A DNA stretch of 64,000 nt from Mucilaginibacter geliditolerans (GTDB lineage: Bacteria; Bacteroidota; Bacteroidia; Sphingobacteriales; Sphingobacteriaceae). Every line of letters starts with the position of its first letter. The stretch's first letter is position 1. A program made the translations under genes and the position numbers. Under the pieces are notes generated by a model. That model saw only the letters and a program-made list of their open reading frames with translations. It ran no database searches and was not told where the DNA came from. The stretch is from assembly GCF_014200495.1 (NCBI RefSeq), contig NZ_JACHBY010000004.1:62001-126000 (forward strand), given 5' to 3'. This document shows positions 55,107 to 63,902 of the stretch, piece by piece.

Positions 55107-56540
55107 TCAGTTAAACCCGAAAAAGTAATTAAAGCCAAGCTCGTATTGTTTAAGCTTACCAGTATAGCCCGGGCTGCCGCTGGTTAAAGTAGCCGGGAAG
55201 GCATAACCCAGGTAAAACTCGTAATGGTTATCAATTACCACGCCTGCTTTTATGGGTATATTAAACCAAAAGGCCGATAACTTAGGGTATTTATCTTTTA
55301 CTGTTGTTGTATCGGATGATGTGCGGGTGAAGGTATATTTATTATAGGCCGATAGGTTTGCCGATACACCTATGTTAATGTATGCCTTAAATTCTATCGT
55401 GTTATACACGTTGTAAATCAATTGCGGTGCTACGGAAAACGTGTACTGCCTTATTTTACTCAAACTGTTAATAGCGCCCGATGTATCTTTTACATCAGGG
55501 AAAGTGTATTTATTTGCGGTGAGCGACAGTTCCGTTCGAAACACCATCCGCTCTGTTTTCTTGTTTAGGAACGCACTGTAACCAAACGATATTTTTGGGA
55601 AAATTGAACTGCTGTTAGGGAATTTAGCCGGGCCATTTAATGCTAAAACATTATCATTAACAGCCACCCCCGCAAACCACCAATGGCGCACGGTATCAAA
55701 CTTTTCCTTTGTATCACCATTAATTGCCTTTGCTATTTTTACCAGATCAATCCTTACATATTTTGATTTTGCTATCATGGTAGCAAGTGTATCGGCATTG
55801 GCAACCGAATCCCTTTCAGCTGCAACTCTTTGATTTTTGATCTTGGCTATAGCACTTTTACTAAGCGGCTTTACTCTATAGGTTGTTTTTGATTTTCGCT
55901 TAACCGCTTTACTTACACTCACCTGATTGGCGGCTGCTGCAGCTGCTATGGCAGCAGCGGCGGCTGCTTTAGCTTTTGCCGTATCAACAATGGGCTTGTA
56001 TTTTAGTGCCAGGTACCTGAACTGGTTACGGTACGTTGTATCGGTTTGTATCCCACCTATGGTTTTGCCCTGGTAGTAAACCCTATAAGCAAGTTCACGG
56101 GGCTCCTCATACATACTTTCCGAAACATAATACCTGGTTTTTATGCTATCGGTATAGCTAAATAGCGTAACATTATTGCCAGTGGTAAGTATCTGTAAAA
56201 ATACATTCTGCGCTATAAAGTTGGTGTCTATCCCTGTTTTCAGCTTAGCTTTGTCAACATGGTCCTGGCTAATGTTTATAATGTAGCGCCTGTAGGTATC
56301 AGCACCTTTTATGGCAAATTCCTTTGCCGTAAAAACCGTAAAGGTTTGAACCGGGCTATTATGAAGCTCTTTTTTAAAATTTATTGAATCGGGGTTCTTT
56401 TCCCATTTCTTATATTCAATAAAACCTTTTAACGTATCACCTTTTAAGCCTACTATGTACCCGCGTTTATAAGTTCCCTGGGCGTTTGAAAAAATTGGAG
56501 CAAGAAGAATTAAAACTATTAAATAGTATAAAAATTTCAT
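55107..56540 (-). CDS. Exported protein of unknown function, with an alanine tract
   Basis: I do not recognise the family. The 477-residue protein has a signal peptide to about 20 (IFSNAQG). A beta-rich N-terminal half follows (about 25-185). Residues about 188-206 form a nearly pure alanine tract, and a basic stretch lies near 212-240. The C-terminal part (about 290-477) has the alternating amphipathic strands of an outer-membrane beta barrel, ending in YELGFNYFFGFN with a terminal Phe-Asn typical of such barrels. The stop codon abuts that of the T9SS protein gene with no gap. Confidence 0.72.
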   Translation of the reverse strand: MKFLYYLIVLILLAPIFSNAQGTYKRGYIVGLKGDTLKGFIEYKKWEKNPDSINFKKELHNSPVQTFTVFTAKEFAIKGADTYRRYIINISQDHVDKAKLKTGIDTNFIAQNVFLQILTTGNNVTLFSYTDSIKTRYYVSESMYEEPRELAYRVYYQGKTIGGIQTDTTYRNQFRYLALKYKPIVDTAKAKAAAAAAIAAAAAANQVSVSKAVKRKSKTTYRVKPLSKSAIAKIKNQRVAAERDSVANADTLATMIAKSKYVRIDLVKIAKAINGDTKEKFDTVRHWWFAGVAVNDNVLALNGPAKFPNSSSIFPKISFGYSAFLNKKTERMVFRTELSLTANKYTFPDVKDTSGAINSLSKIRQYTFSVAPQLIYNVYNTIEFKAYINIGVSANLSAYNKYTFTRTSSDTTTVKDKYPKLSAFWFNIPIKAGVVIDNHYEFYLGYAFPATLTSGSPGYTGKLKQYELGFNYFFGFN

Positions 56541-56705
56541 TGTGATAGCAGATTGGCAGCCTTAAAAATACCAAATAATATTGGCATTGTAAATATGTTT
56601 AACAATGAAAACCAGGCAATTAACTCAAAATAAGTTAAAAATAGCCACACGGTTAAACCGCTCTTAATCCACTCTTAATAATAAACTAAAAGTTAAGTGT
56701 TAAAA

Positions 56706-57227
56706 TCAGAAGGCAATGAATTTCTCTATCTGCTCATCAGTAAAACGAAGGGTATCCTCTTTAAAAAAATTGCCGTTCTCATCCAGCTCTGTTTTAATAT
56801 TGGCTATGTGCAATTTTAACGGCATTACATGCAGGTTTATGTAATGGCAAACCCCTGTAAAATGGTCGATACCGCGAATGTTACCATATTTACCAGATGA
56901 CACACCTACCAAAGCCGCCTTTTTTTCATAAAAGCTTTCGGGAAAATCACAGGCATCAATAAACACTTTTAATACGCCGGGGAAACTGCCGTTATACTCA
57001 GGTATTACAAATAAAAACTTATCGGTTTGGGTAATAATATCCTGTATAGGCTTAAATGCTTCGCTGCGTTTGCCAAACAAATCGGTCTCCAATAAATTTG
57101 GCGGCAACTGCATTAATGATAGTAAACCGGCTTCGGCACCCATTTGCTGCATTCTTTTATGGTAATATTGCGCTACTTTAAACGTTGTGCTTCCGGGCCT
57201 GTTGGTTGATGAGATTATAGTGATCAT
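56706..57227 (-). CDS. NADPH-dependent FMN reductase family protein
   Basis: The 173-residue flavodoxin-like protein has the FMN-binding N terminus ISSTNRPGSTTFKVAQYY and the central VIPEYNGSFPGVLKVFIDAC that contacts the flavin. Members reduce FMN, quinones or azo dyes with NADPH. It is cytoplasmic. It stands alone, divergent from parA. Confidence 0.9.
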   Translation of the reverse strand: MITIISSTNRPGSTTFKVAQYYHKRMQQMGAEAGLLSLMQLPPNLLETDLFGKRSEAFKPIQDIITQTDKFLFVIPEYNGSFPGVLKVFIDACDFPESFYEKKAALVGVSSGKYGNIRGIDHFTGVCHYINLHVMPLKLHIANIKTELDENGNFFKEDTLRFTDEQIEKFIAF

Positions 57228-57344
57228 TTTTTATTTAAGCATTGCGGGCCATATGTTGCAGATTGTGTGTAAGTAAGGGTAAAAATGTGAGTAAAATATC
57301 ATTATTCAACCTTAACCTGCATCGCCAAATCGCAATCAATTAGT

Positions 57345-57352
57345 TAATTTTG
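57345..57352 (+). promoter_or_regulatory. -7 promoter-like box upstream of parA
   Basis: TAATTTTG matches TAnnTTTG and lies 100 nt before the parA ATG; no TTG -33 is present at the usual spacing. Confidence 0.35.
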
Positions 57353-57452
57353 TATCTTAGCGCGGGCTAAAAAAACTTTACGAAGTTAGAAATTTATGTT
57401 TCTGTTTTCACTGGTTATAATTCCTGGTTTTTAAATTTTTTGAATATACACA

Positions 57453-58256
57453 ATGAGTAAAATAATTGCTTTAGCCAACCAAAAAGGTGGCGTAGGAAAA
57501 ACTACATCATCCATAAATCTGGCTGCAAGTTTAGCCGTATTGGAATACCGTACGCTGCTTGTTGATGCTGATCCGCAGGCCAATTCAACATCAGGCATCG
57601 GGTTTGATCCACGCAATATTAAGAATAGCATTTACGAATGTATAATTAATGATATTGACCCGCACGATGCCATACAGCATACGGATACCCCAAATCTTGA
57701 TCTGCTGCCTGCCCATATCGATCTGGTAGGTGCCGAGATAGAGATGATAAACCTGGAGAACCGCGAGTTTAAAATGAAGCATGTGCTCAACAGCTTACGC
57801 GATGAGTACGACTTTATTATAATTGACTGCTCGCCATCACTGGGCCTTATCACCATAAACGCTTTAACCGCTGCCGATTCGGTAATTATACCGGTACAGT
57901 GCGAGTACTTTGCGTTGGAGGGTTTGGGCAAGTTGCTGAATACCATAAAAATTGTACAGTCGCGCTTAAATACCGAGCTTAAAATCGAGGGTATTTTATT
58001 AACCATGTATGATGTGCGCCTGCGCCTGTCAAACCAGGTGGTTGAGGAAGTGAAGACGCATTTTGAAGACATGGTATTTGATACCATTATACAACGCAAT
58101 ACAAGGTTAAGCGAAGCGCCAAGCTTTGGTGTATCGGTAATTATGCACGATGCCACTTGCAAGGGCGCCATAAATTACCTTAACCTTGCACGCGAAATTA
58201 TACGTAAAAACGGTTTGGTTGTAGATGAAACCACCGCAACTATAGAAACAGCATAA
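57453..58256 (+). CDS. parA: Chromosome-partitioning ATPase ParA
   Basis: ParA (Soj) is the Walker-type ATPase of the chromosome segregation system and works with ParB at parS sites. The 267-residue product has the deviant Walker A KGGVGKTTSSINL (from residue 11), DADPQANST, DCSPSLGLIT and PVQCEYFALEG. It is the chromosomal short form without an N-terminal helix-turn-helix. parB begins 2 nt after its stop. No match to the known parS palindrome was found in the window. Confidence 0.96.
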   Translation: MSKIIALANQKGGVGKTTSSINLAASLAVLEYRTLLVDADPQANSTSGIGFDPRNIKNSIYECIINDIDPHDAIQHTDTPNLDLLPAHIDLVGAEIEMINLENREFKMKHVLNSLRDEYDFIIIDCSPSLGLITINALTAADSVIIPVQCEYFALEGLGKLLNTIKIVQSRLNTELKIEGILLTMYDVRLRLSNQVVEEVKTHFEDMVFDTIIQRNTRLSEAPSFGVSVIMHDATCKGAINYLNLAREIIRKNGLVVDETTATIETA

Positions 58257-58258
58257 TA

Positions 58259-59164
58259 ATGAGTAATGAAAAACGAAACGCCCTTGGAAAAGGGTTAAGC
58301 GCGCTGCTGAATGATTCTGCTAGTGTAATGCCCGATAAGAACAGCGCTGTTTCTGCTCCTGCCGAAGTAAATAGCATGGGCTCTGTGAACGAGATAAAGA
58401 TTGCTGAGATTGAGGTTAACCCTTTTCAACCCCGTACCGAGTTTGACCAGCAGGCATTAAGCGAGTTATCCGACTCCATAAAATTACAGGGGTTGATACA
58501 ACCTATAACTGTAAGGCGTATAAATGCGCACAGCTACCAGCTAATATCGGGCGAACGCCGTTTGCGCGCCTCAAAACTGGCCGGCTTAACGCAAATACCA
58601 GCCTATGTACGTACCGCCAACGACCAGCAAATGCTGGAAATGGCGCTGATAGAGAACATACAGCGTGAAAACCTTAACGCTATGGAGGTAGCCTTAAGCT
58701 TTCAGCGGATGATAGAAGAGTGCAGCCTTAAACAGGAAGAACTTGGTGATCGCGTAAGCAAAAACCGTTCAACAGTAACCAATTATTTAAGGTTGTTAAA
58801 GCTACCACCCGCTATACAAGCATCCATCCGTGATGGGCAGATCAGTATGGGCCACGCACGCGCGCTCATATCTGTTGAGGACCCTGCAAAACAATTATTT
58901 ATACATCAGCATATTATAAAGGATGGTTTATCCGTTCGTAAGGTTGAAGAACTGGTACGTGATATACAAAAGGCGCCGGTAAAAAAAGAGGGCAAACAGC
59001 CCGAGCCCATATCATACTCGCTGCAAAAGATAGAGGATGATCTGGCTTCAAAATTTAGTACAAGAGTTAAACTCAAAGTCGGCAGCCAGGGAAAAGGCAT
59101 GATAGAAATACCCTTTTTATCGGAAGACGACCTTGGGCGGATCCTTGAAATGTTGGATTGGTAA
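58259..59164 (+). CDS. parB: Chromosome-partitioning protein ParB
   Basis: ParB binds parS and CTP and spreads to load the segregation machinery. The 301-residue product has an N-terminal GLGKGLSALL-type start, a ParB nuclease-like/CTPase domain (about 45-130: NPFQPRTEFD, ISGERRLRASKLAG, ENIQRENLNAMEVA), a helix-turn-helix KxN-SxVTNYLRLLKLPP region and a C-terminal dimerisation end. It is 2 nt after parA and 3 nt before the DUF5683 gene, so translation is probably linked. Confidence 0.96.
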   Translation: MSNEKRNALGKGLSALLNDSASVMPDKNSAVSAPAEVNSMGSVNEIKIAEIEVNPFQPRTEFDQQALSELSDSIKLQGLIQPITVRRINAHSYQLISGERRLRASKLAGLTQIPAYVRTANDQQMLEMALIENIQRENLNAMEVALSFQRMIEECSLKQEELGDRVSKNRSTVTNYLRLLKLPPAIQASIRDGQISMGHARALISVEDPAKQLFIHQHIIKDGLSVRKVEELVRDIQKAPVKKEGKQPEPISYSLQKIEDDLASKFSTRVKLKVGSQGKGMIEIPFLSEDDLGRILEMLDW

Positions 59165-59167
59165 AAA

Positions 59168-59857
59168 ATGTATAGACACCTGCTTATAATCATCCTGTTA
59201 ACGGGCTTTGCTTTTTCAGCAATGGCGCAAAAACCCCAGACAGATACCATAAGAAATAAAAAGGATAGCCTGAACATGAAGCGCGATTCTGCCACATCGA
59301 AGCGCTTTGTACCTAAAGTAACCAAAGAAGATAAAAAATATCACCCCGATAGTTTGCACGACCCGCATAAAGCGGTTGTACGCTCTTTAATGATACCCGG
59401 CTGGGGCCAGCTATACAATAACCAATGGTGGAAAGTGCCCATTATATATGCCGGCCTGGGCCTGTTGGTTGATGTGGTAATATTTAACCAGCGCCAGTAC
59501 GGGCCGCTCCTGATTGTGGCGCGTTATTATGAACGGGGGCAAACGCCCGGCACAGCTGATCCGCAATATGCTTTATATATGGCCTATTTTAACGCCGGTA
59601 TACCTGCTCAAACCGTGTATGATGAGGTGAATGGCTATATACGCAACCGCGACCTGGGCATATTAGGTTTTATGGCTGCCTGGGGCATACAAGCGGTTGA
59701 TGCCTATATTGATGCCAAATTTAAACACTCCTATACCATGGATACGGATTTCTCGTTCAACATCCAGCCAACAATAATTAACCAGCAAGCCTTTGCCATG
59801 CAAGGCTTTAACGGGCCAATTATTCCGGGGCTAAAGCTCACTTTCGTGCTTAAATAG
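59168..59857 (+). CDS. DUF5683 membrane-associated protein
   Basis: The 229-residue protein has a signal peptide to about 20 (SAMAQK), a charged linker and a DUF5683 domain from about 65. That domain has SLMIPGWGQLYNNQWWKVP, a hydrophobic helix (about 95-110) and FMAAWGIQAVDAYIDAKFKHS. The PGWGQ motif is typical of this Bacteroidota family, which lies between parB and dapB in many genomes (known). Its function is unknown; a link to envelope processes is suggested by context. Confidence 0.88.
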   Translation: MYRHLLIIILLTGFAFSAMAQKPQTDTIRNKKDSLNMKRDSATSKRFVPKVTKEDKKYHPDSLHDPHKAVVRSLMIPGWGQLYNNQWWKVPIIYAGLGLLVDVVIFNQRQYGPLLIVARYYERGQTPGTADPQYALYMAYFNAGIPAQTVYDEVNGYIRNRDLGILGFMAAWGIQAVDAYIDAKFKHSYTMDTDFSFNIQPTIINQQAFAMQGFNGPIIPGLKLTFVLK

Positions 59858-60021
59858 CAGGCTGTATAATGGTTTATTGAAACCTTGTAAACATCACTCA
59901 TCACCCTAAAAACAAATAGCCTTATTATATATGGGTATAAAACTTACCTTTACCCATAAATAGGTTTGGTTTTAAGCAGGATAATTCGCATTATCGCCAA
60001 ACAGAAATAAAAGATCAGCCG

Positions 60022-60774
60022 ATGAAAATTGCATTATTAGGTTACGGTAAAATGGGTAAAATAATTGAAAAAATAGCCATCGACCGCAAGCACGAAATTG
60101 TATTAACTATAGATCATGACAACATACATGAGCTCACCGCAGAAAATTTAAAAAAGGCCGATGTAGCCATTGAGTTTACTACGCCCTCATCTGTTTTAAG
60201 CAATATACATAAGTGTTTTGAGGCTGGCATACCTGTAGTTGTAGGCACAACAGGCTGGTATGAACATTTACCCGCATTAAAAGCGCAACATGAACCAAAC
60301 GGTAGTACTATACTTTATGCATCAAACTTTAGCATTGGCGTAAATATATTTTTTCATGTAAATAAGATATTGGCTAAGCTGATGAATAATTACCCTTACT
60401 ACGAAGTACAGGTTGAGGAAATTCATCATACTCAAAAACTGGATTCGCCAAGCGGCACCGCCATAACTATTGCAGAAGGCATTATTGAAAATCTGGATGC
60501 CAAAAGAGACTGGGCAAACATTTTAATAAACGATGAGAACAATACCGTTGATGATAATGTTAAAAATGAGCAACTGCTGATCGAATCGCACCGGATTGAC
60601 AGCGTGCCGGGCACACATACCGTAATTTATGATTCGGAAGTGGATACCCTTGAATTTAAGCATACCGCCCATAACCGTAATGGTTTTGCCCTTGGCGCCG
60701 TGCTGGCTGCTGAATGGATAAAGGATAAAAAAGGGTTCCACTCCATACAGGACATGTTTAACTTTAGCGTTTAA
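60022..60774 (+). CDS. dapB: 4-hydroxy-tetrahydrodipicolinate reductase DapB
   Basis: DapB reduces 4-hydroxy-tetrahydrodipicolinate with NAD(P)H in lysine and diaminopimelate synthesis. The 250-residue product has the N-terminal nucleotide motif GYGKMGK, VGTTGWY, the family signature EIHHTQKLDSPSGTA and a C-terminal GFALGAVLAAEWI. The length is normal. A TAGGTTTG box at 59961-59968 may be its promoter. lepB starts 30 nt after its stop, so the two are probably cotranscribed. Confidence 0.96.
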   Translation: MKIALLGYGKMGKIIEKIAIDRKHEIVLTIDHDNIHELTAENLKKADVAIEFTTPSSVLSNIHKCFEAGIPVVVGTTGWYEHLPALKAQHEPNGSTILYASNFSIGVNIFFHVNKILAKLMNNYPYYEVQVEEIHHTQKLDSPSGTAITIAEGIIENLDAKRDWANILINDENNTVDDNVKNEQLLIESHRIDSVPGTHTVIYDSEVDTLEFKHTAHNRNGFALGAVLAAEWIKDKKGFHSIQDMFNFSV

Positions 60775-60804
60775 TAAAATTTGCCTCCCCAATATTTAAA
60801 GAAT

Positions 60805-61950
60805 ATGAACTGGAAATTCTGGAACAGAAAAACTAAGAGCAAAACTGCCCCTAAAAAGAAAAAGAGCAAGACCCGTGAATGGACAGATGCCATAATTTTT
60901 GCCGTAATAGCGGCTACCATCATCCGTTCATTTTTTGTTGAGGCTTATACCATACCTACACCATCAATGGAAAGATCATTACTGGTGGGCGACTTTCTGT
61001 TTGTAAGCAAGTTGAATTATGGTCCGCGTGTACCCATGACGCCGATTGCTTTCCCGTTTGCGCACCATACTATGCCGCTTTTAGGCACCAAGGCTTATTG
61101 GGACGGTGTTGAATTACCATACTACCGTTTACCCGGCTTTAGCGATGTTAAAAAAGGCGATGTAGTGGTATTTAACTATCCTATGGATGCCGATTCGCCA
61201 TATTACCGCCCGGTTGATAAGCGCGAAAACTATATTAAACGCTGCCAGGGCGGCCCCGGCGATACGCTGAGCGTTGTGGACGCCCAGGTTTATGTGAATG
61301 GCAAGGCTATGCCAAACCCTCCAGGTGAGCAGATAGATTACAATTATTCTACTGTTGGGCAGCAGGTAAACCCTGAAATACTGAACGAACTTAATGTAAG
61401 CTATTATAACCCTAACGATATGGGTGATCCAACAATGACAGCAGCGTCTGCAGCTACGTTAAAGGGTTACTCTAACGTGAAAAACTTTATGCCCCGCATT
61501 GAGCAAAAAGGCGTGATTGATCCGTTTAACCCGGTTTATCCACGCAAATATCCAAAATATTCACTAGGCGATAAATTCCCACTGTTTAAATGGAACGTGG
61601 ATAATTATGGCCCTATCATTATCCCTAAAAGGGGTTGGACTGTTACTTTAGATAGTCTTACTTTCCCGGTATATGGTCGTGCTATTGAAATATATGAGCA
61701 TAATAAGGTAAGTGTTTCCGGCAATGATATTTTTATCAACGGTGTAAAAACCAATACCTATACCTTTAAAATGAACTATTACTGGATGATGGGTGATAAT
61801 CGCCATGATTCGGAGGATTCGCGCTACTGGGGCTTTGTTCCGGAGGACCATATTGTAGGTAAAGCATTGTTTATATGGATGAGCTGGGATGATAATGCAT
61901 CATTTTTTGGCAAAATACGCTGGAGCAGGTTATTCAATATCATACATTAG
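60805..61950 (+). CDS. lepB: Signal peptidase I, first of tandem pair
   Basis: LepB cuts signal peptides from exported proteins at the outer face of the inner membrane. The ATG at 60805 (MNWKFWNRKTK) matches the start of the next gene. The 381-residue protein has one membrane helix (about 31-49) after a Lys-rich N terminus. The catalytic Ser54 is in TPSMERSLLVGDF and the general base Lys145 in NYIKRCQGGPGD, followed by MMGDNRHDSEDSRYWG. An insertion of about 160 residues between the boxes is longer than in E. coli. It follows dapB and is followed by a paralogue 7 nt later. Confidence 0.94.
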   Translation: MNWKFWNRKTKSKTAPKKKKSKTREWTDAIIFAVIAATIIRSFFVEAYTIPTPSMERSLLVGDFLFVSKLNYGPRVPMTPIAFPFAHHTMPLLGTKAYWDGVELPYYRLPGFSDVKKGDVVVFNYPMDADSPYYRPVDKRENYIKRCQGGPGDTLSVVDAQVYVNGKAMPNPPGEQIDYNYSTVGQQVNPEILNELNVSYYNPNDMGDPTMTAASAATLKGYSNVKNFMPRIEQKGVIDPFNPVYPRKYPKYSLGDKFPLFKWNVDNYGPIIIPKRGWTVTLDSLTFPVYGRAIEIYEHNKVSVSGNDIFINGVKTNTYTFKMNYYWMMGDNRHDSEDSRYWGFVPEDHIVGKALFIWMSWDDNASFFGKIRWSRLFNIIH

Positions 61951-61957
61951 CAATTGA

Positions 61958-63067
61958 ATGAACTGGAAATTCTGGAAAAAGAAAAGTAGACCCAAAACAA
62001 GGAAGAGGAAAAGCGGGAAAAGGGAATGGGTTGATGCCATAATTTTCGCGCTTATTGCGGCACTAATTATCCGGGTATTTTTTATAGAGGCTTTCGTTAT
62101 CCCCAGCGGATCAATGGAAGGCACACTGCTGGTAGGCGACTATCTGTTTGTAAGCAAAGTTAATTATGGCGCACGCACGCCCATAACGCCTGTATCATAC
62201 CCTTTCGCCCAGCACACCATGCCACTTTTGGGCACCAAAGCTTATTGGAGTGGCTTACAGCTACCTTATTACCGTTTACCGGGTCTTGGCCATGTTAAAA
62301 GGGGTGATGTTATTGTGTTTAACTATCCCATGGATATTGATTCGCCGCTGTGCAGACCTATTGATAAACAGGAAAACTATATAAAGCGTTGCGAGGGTAT
62401 TGCCGGCGATACCCTATCCATCCTGAACGCTCAGGTTTACATCAACAATAAGCCGGAACCCAACCCCGTGAACTATCAGCCTTCCTATTTGGTACATACC
62501 TCTATAATAGGTGTTGATCCGCATATTATAAAAGATCTGGGCATTACCGAACGGCAACAGATCACTCCCGAAGATGTAGAGCTGCTCATGACGCCGCAGG
62601 CAGCCGAACACTTAAAGGGCTGTCCGGCAGTAAAAAGCATTCATCAGTATTACCAGCTAAGAGGTGTTTATGATCCCGATATTTTTCCGCATGATCCGCG
62701 CCTGAGATGGAACGTGGATAATTATGGCCCTATCATCATTCCTAAAAAGGGTTGGACAGTAAAACTCGACAGTATGAATTTTCCGGTTTACCGCCGTGCC
62801 ATACAGATTTATGAAAACAATAAGGTAGAGCTAATTGGTAATGACATCCTCATCAATGGCAAAAAAACCGATACTTATACCTTTAAAATGGATTATTACT
62901 GGATGATGGGCGATAACCGTCATAACTCCGAAGATTCCCGCTTTTGGGGCTTTGTACCCGAAGATCATATTGTGGGCAAGGCTTTGTTTACGTGGATGAG
63001 CGTGGATAGTAGTAAATCATTCCTGAGAAATATCCGCTGGAACAGGATTTTTAGGGGGATAAATTAA
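61958..63067 (+). CDS. lepB: Signal peptidase I, second of tandem pair
   Basis: This 369-residue protein is closely related along its whole length to the product of the preceding gene and arose by tandem duplication. It has a Lys/Arg-rich N terminus, one membrane helix (about 27-45), catalytic Ser52 in PSGSMEGTLLVGD, base Lys143 in NYIKRCEGIAGD, and MMGDNRHNSEDSRFWG. Its serine motif (PSGSM) is the canonical form, whereas the first copy has PTPSM, so the two may differ in substrate preference. It starts 7 nt after the first copy. Confidence 0.94.
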   Translation: MNWKFWKKKSRPKTRKRKSGKREWVDAIIFALIAALIIRVFFIEAFVIPSGSMEGTLLVGDYLFVSKVNYGARTPITPVSYPFAQHTMPLLGTKAYWSGLQLPYYRLPGLGHVKRGDVIVFNYPMDIDSPLCRPIDKQENYIKRCEGIAGDTLSILNAQVYINNKPEPNPVNYQPSYLVHTSIIGVDPHIIKDLGITERQQITPEDVELLMTPQAAEHLKGCPAVKSIHQYYQLRGVYDPDIFPHDPRLRWNVDNYGPIIIPKKGWTVKLDSMNFPVYRRAIQIYENNKVELIGNDILINGKKTDTYTFKMDYYWMMGDNRHNSEDSRFWGFVPEDHIVGKALFTWMSVDSSKSFLRNIRWNRIFRGIN

Positions 63068-63085
63068 ACTTCCGAATTCTATTTA

Positions 63086-63176
63086 TTGTCATCTCGAACC
63101 TAGTGAAGGAACTTCTGTGACTTGCATTTTCGCTATACAGAGCGAAGAAGACCCTTCACTACGTTCAGGATGACAA
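63086..63176. repeat. REP-like hairpin repeat
   Basis: TTGTCATCTCGAACCTAGTG at the left pairs imperfectly with a right end of CACTACGTTCAGGATGACAA. It lies between convergent lepB and the M23 peptidase gene. Confidence 0.8.
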
Positions 63177-63181
63177 ACTGG

Positions 63182-63889
63182 TTATATCACCAGCCCATCC
63201 GGAAACTGTAATAATATAGACGGGTCAGGGATATTTTGCAGATACTTATCTTTTTCTGATTTCCGGCATGCACCGAAATAATCACCTGCCTTGCCTTCCA
63301 TATCCAGCATCAGCTGAAAATGCAGGTGTGGTGCCCAGTTACCATTCTCATGAACTTCACCTAAATTAGCTATCTGTTGCCCCGATTCAATTTGTTGCCC
63401 AACGGTTAATCCAACCAAATTAGCGCGACTCAGGTGCCCATACAGACTGTACAACGTTAATCCGCCGAGGTTATGGGTGAGAATGATAGTCGGCCCATAA
63501 TCGCCGAAATTATCATTATCCTGAAAGCTATGTATAGTACCGGCTAGTGGGGCATAAACCGGCGTTCCTGCATCGCCCCAAATATCAACCCCTAAATGCA
63601 GGTTGCGGCGTTCTTCGCCGGTGGTATCAAATTGTGTACGGTTATCGTAAATGGTACGCAACTCCATATAACCGCCAATGCCATAGCGGCAATTATTGTC
63701 GGCCAGTTTTTGGTTTACCCAGGCACAAAACCTATCGGTATTATCAAGGATATCGATACTTAGTTCTTTGTTGGCTGATGTAAGTTCAAGCTTCAGCAGG
63801 CGGTCGGTATCGGTATCAATATCAACTACCTTACTAATATTTTGGGGGTGATCTTTAAGCCAGGCCGATAAACGGGCGGATGCATCCAT
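63182..63889 (-). CDS. M23 family metallopeptidase
   Basis: The 235-residue protein carries an M23 (lysostaphin-type) zinc endopeptidase domain at about 100-205: HLGVDIWGDAGTPVYAP with the first ligands, YGHLSRANLVG and HLHFQLM with the last histidines. These enzymes cut peptidoglycan cross-links. No signal peptide or membrane helix is evident at this start, which is unusual for the family; it may be exported another way or act on a non-wall substrate. It starts 13 nt after the preceding partial gene on the minus strand, so the two are probably cotranscribed. Confidence 0.88.
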   Translation of the reverse strand: MDASARLSAWLKDHPQNISKVVDIDTDTDRLLKLELTSANKELSIDILDNTDRFCAWVNQKLADNNCRYGIGGYMELRTIYDNRTQFDTTGEERRNLHLGVDIWGDAGTPVYAPLAGTIHSFQDNDNFGDYGPTIILTHNLGGLTLYSLYGHLSRANLVGLTVGQQIESGQQIANLGEVHENGNWAPHLHFQLMLDMEGKAGDYFGACRKSEKDKYLQNIPDPSILLQFPDGLVI

Positions 63890-63902
63890 AAAGCGGTATT
63901 AG

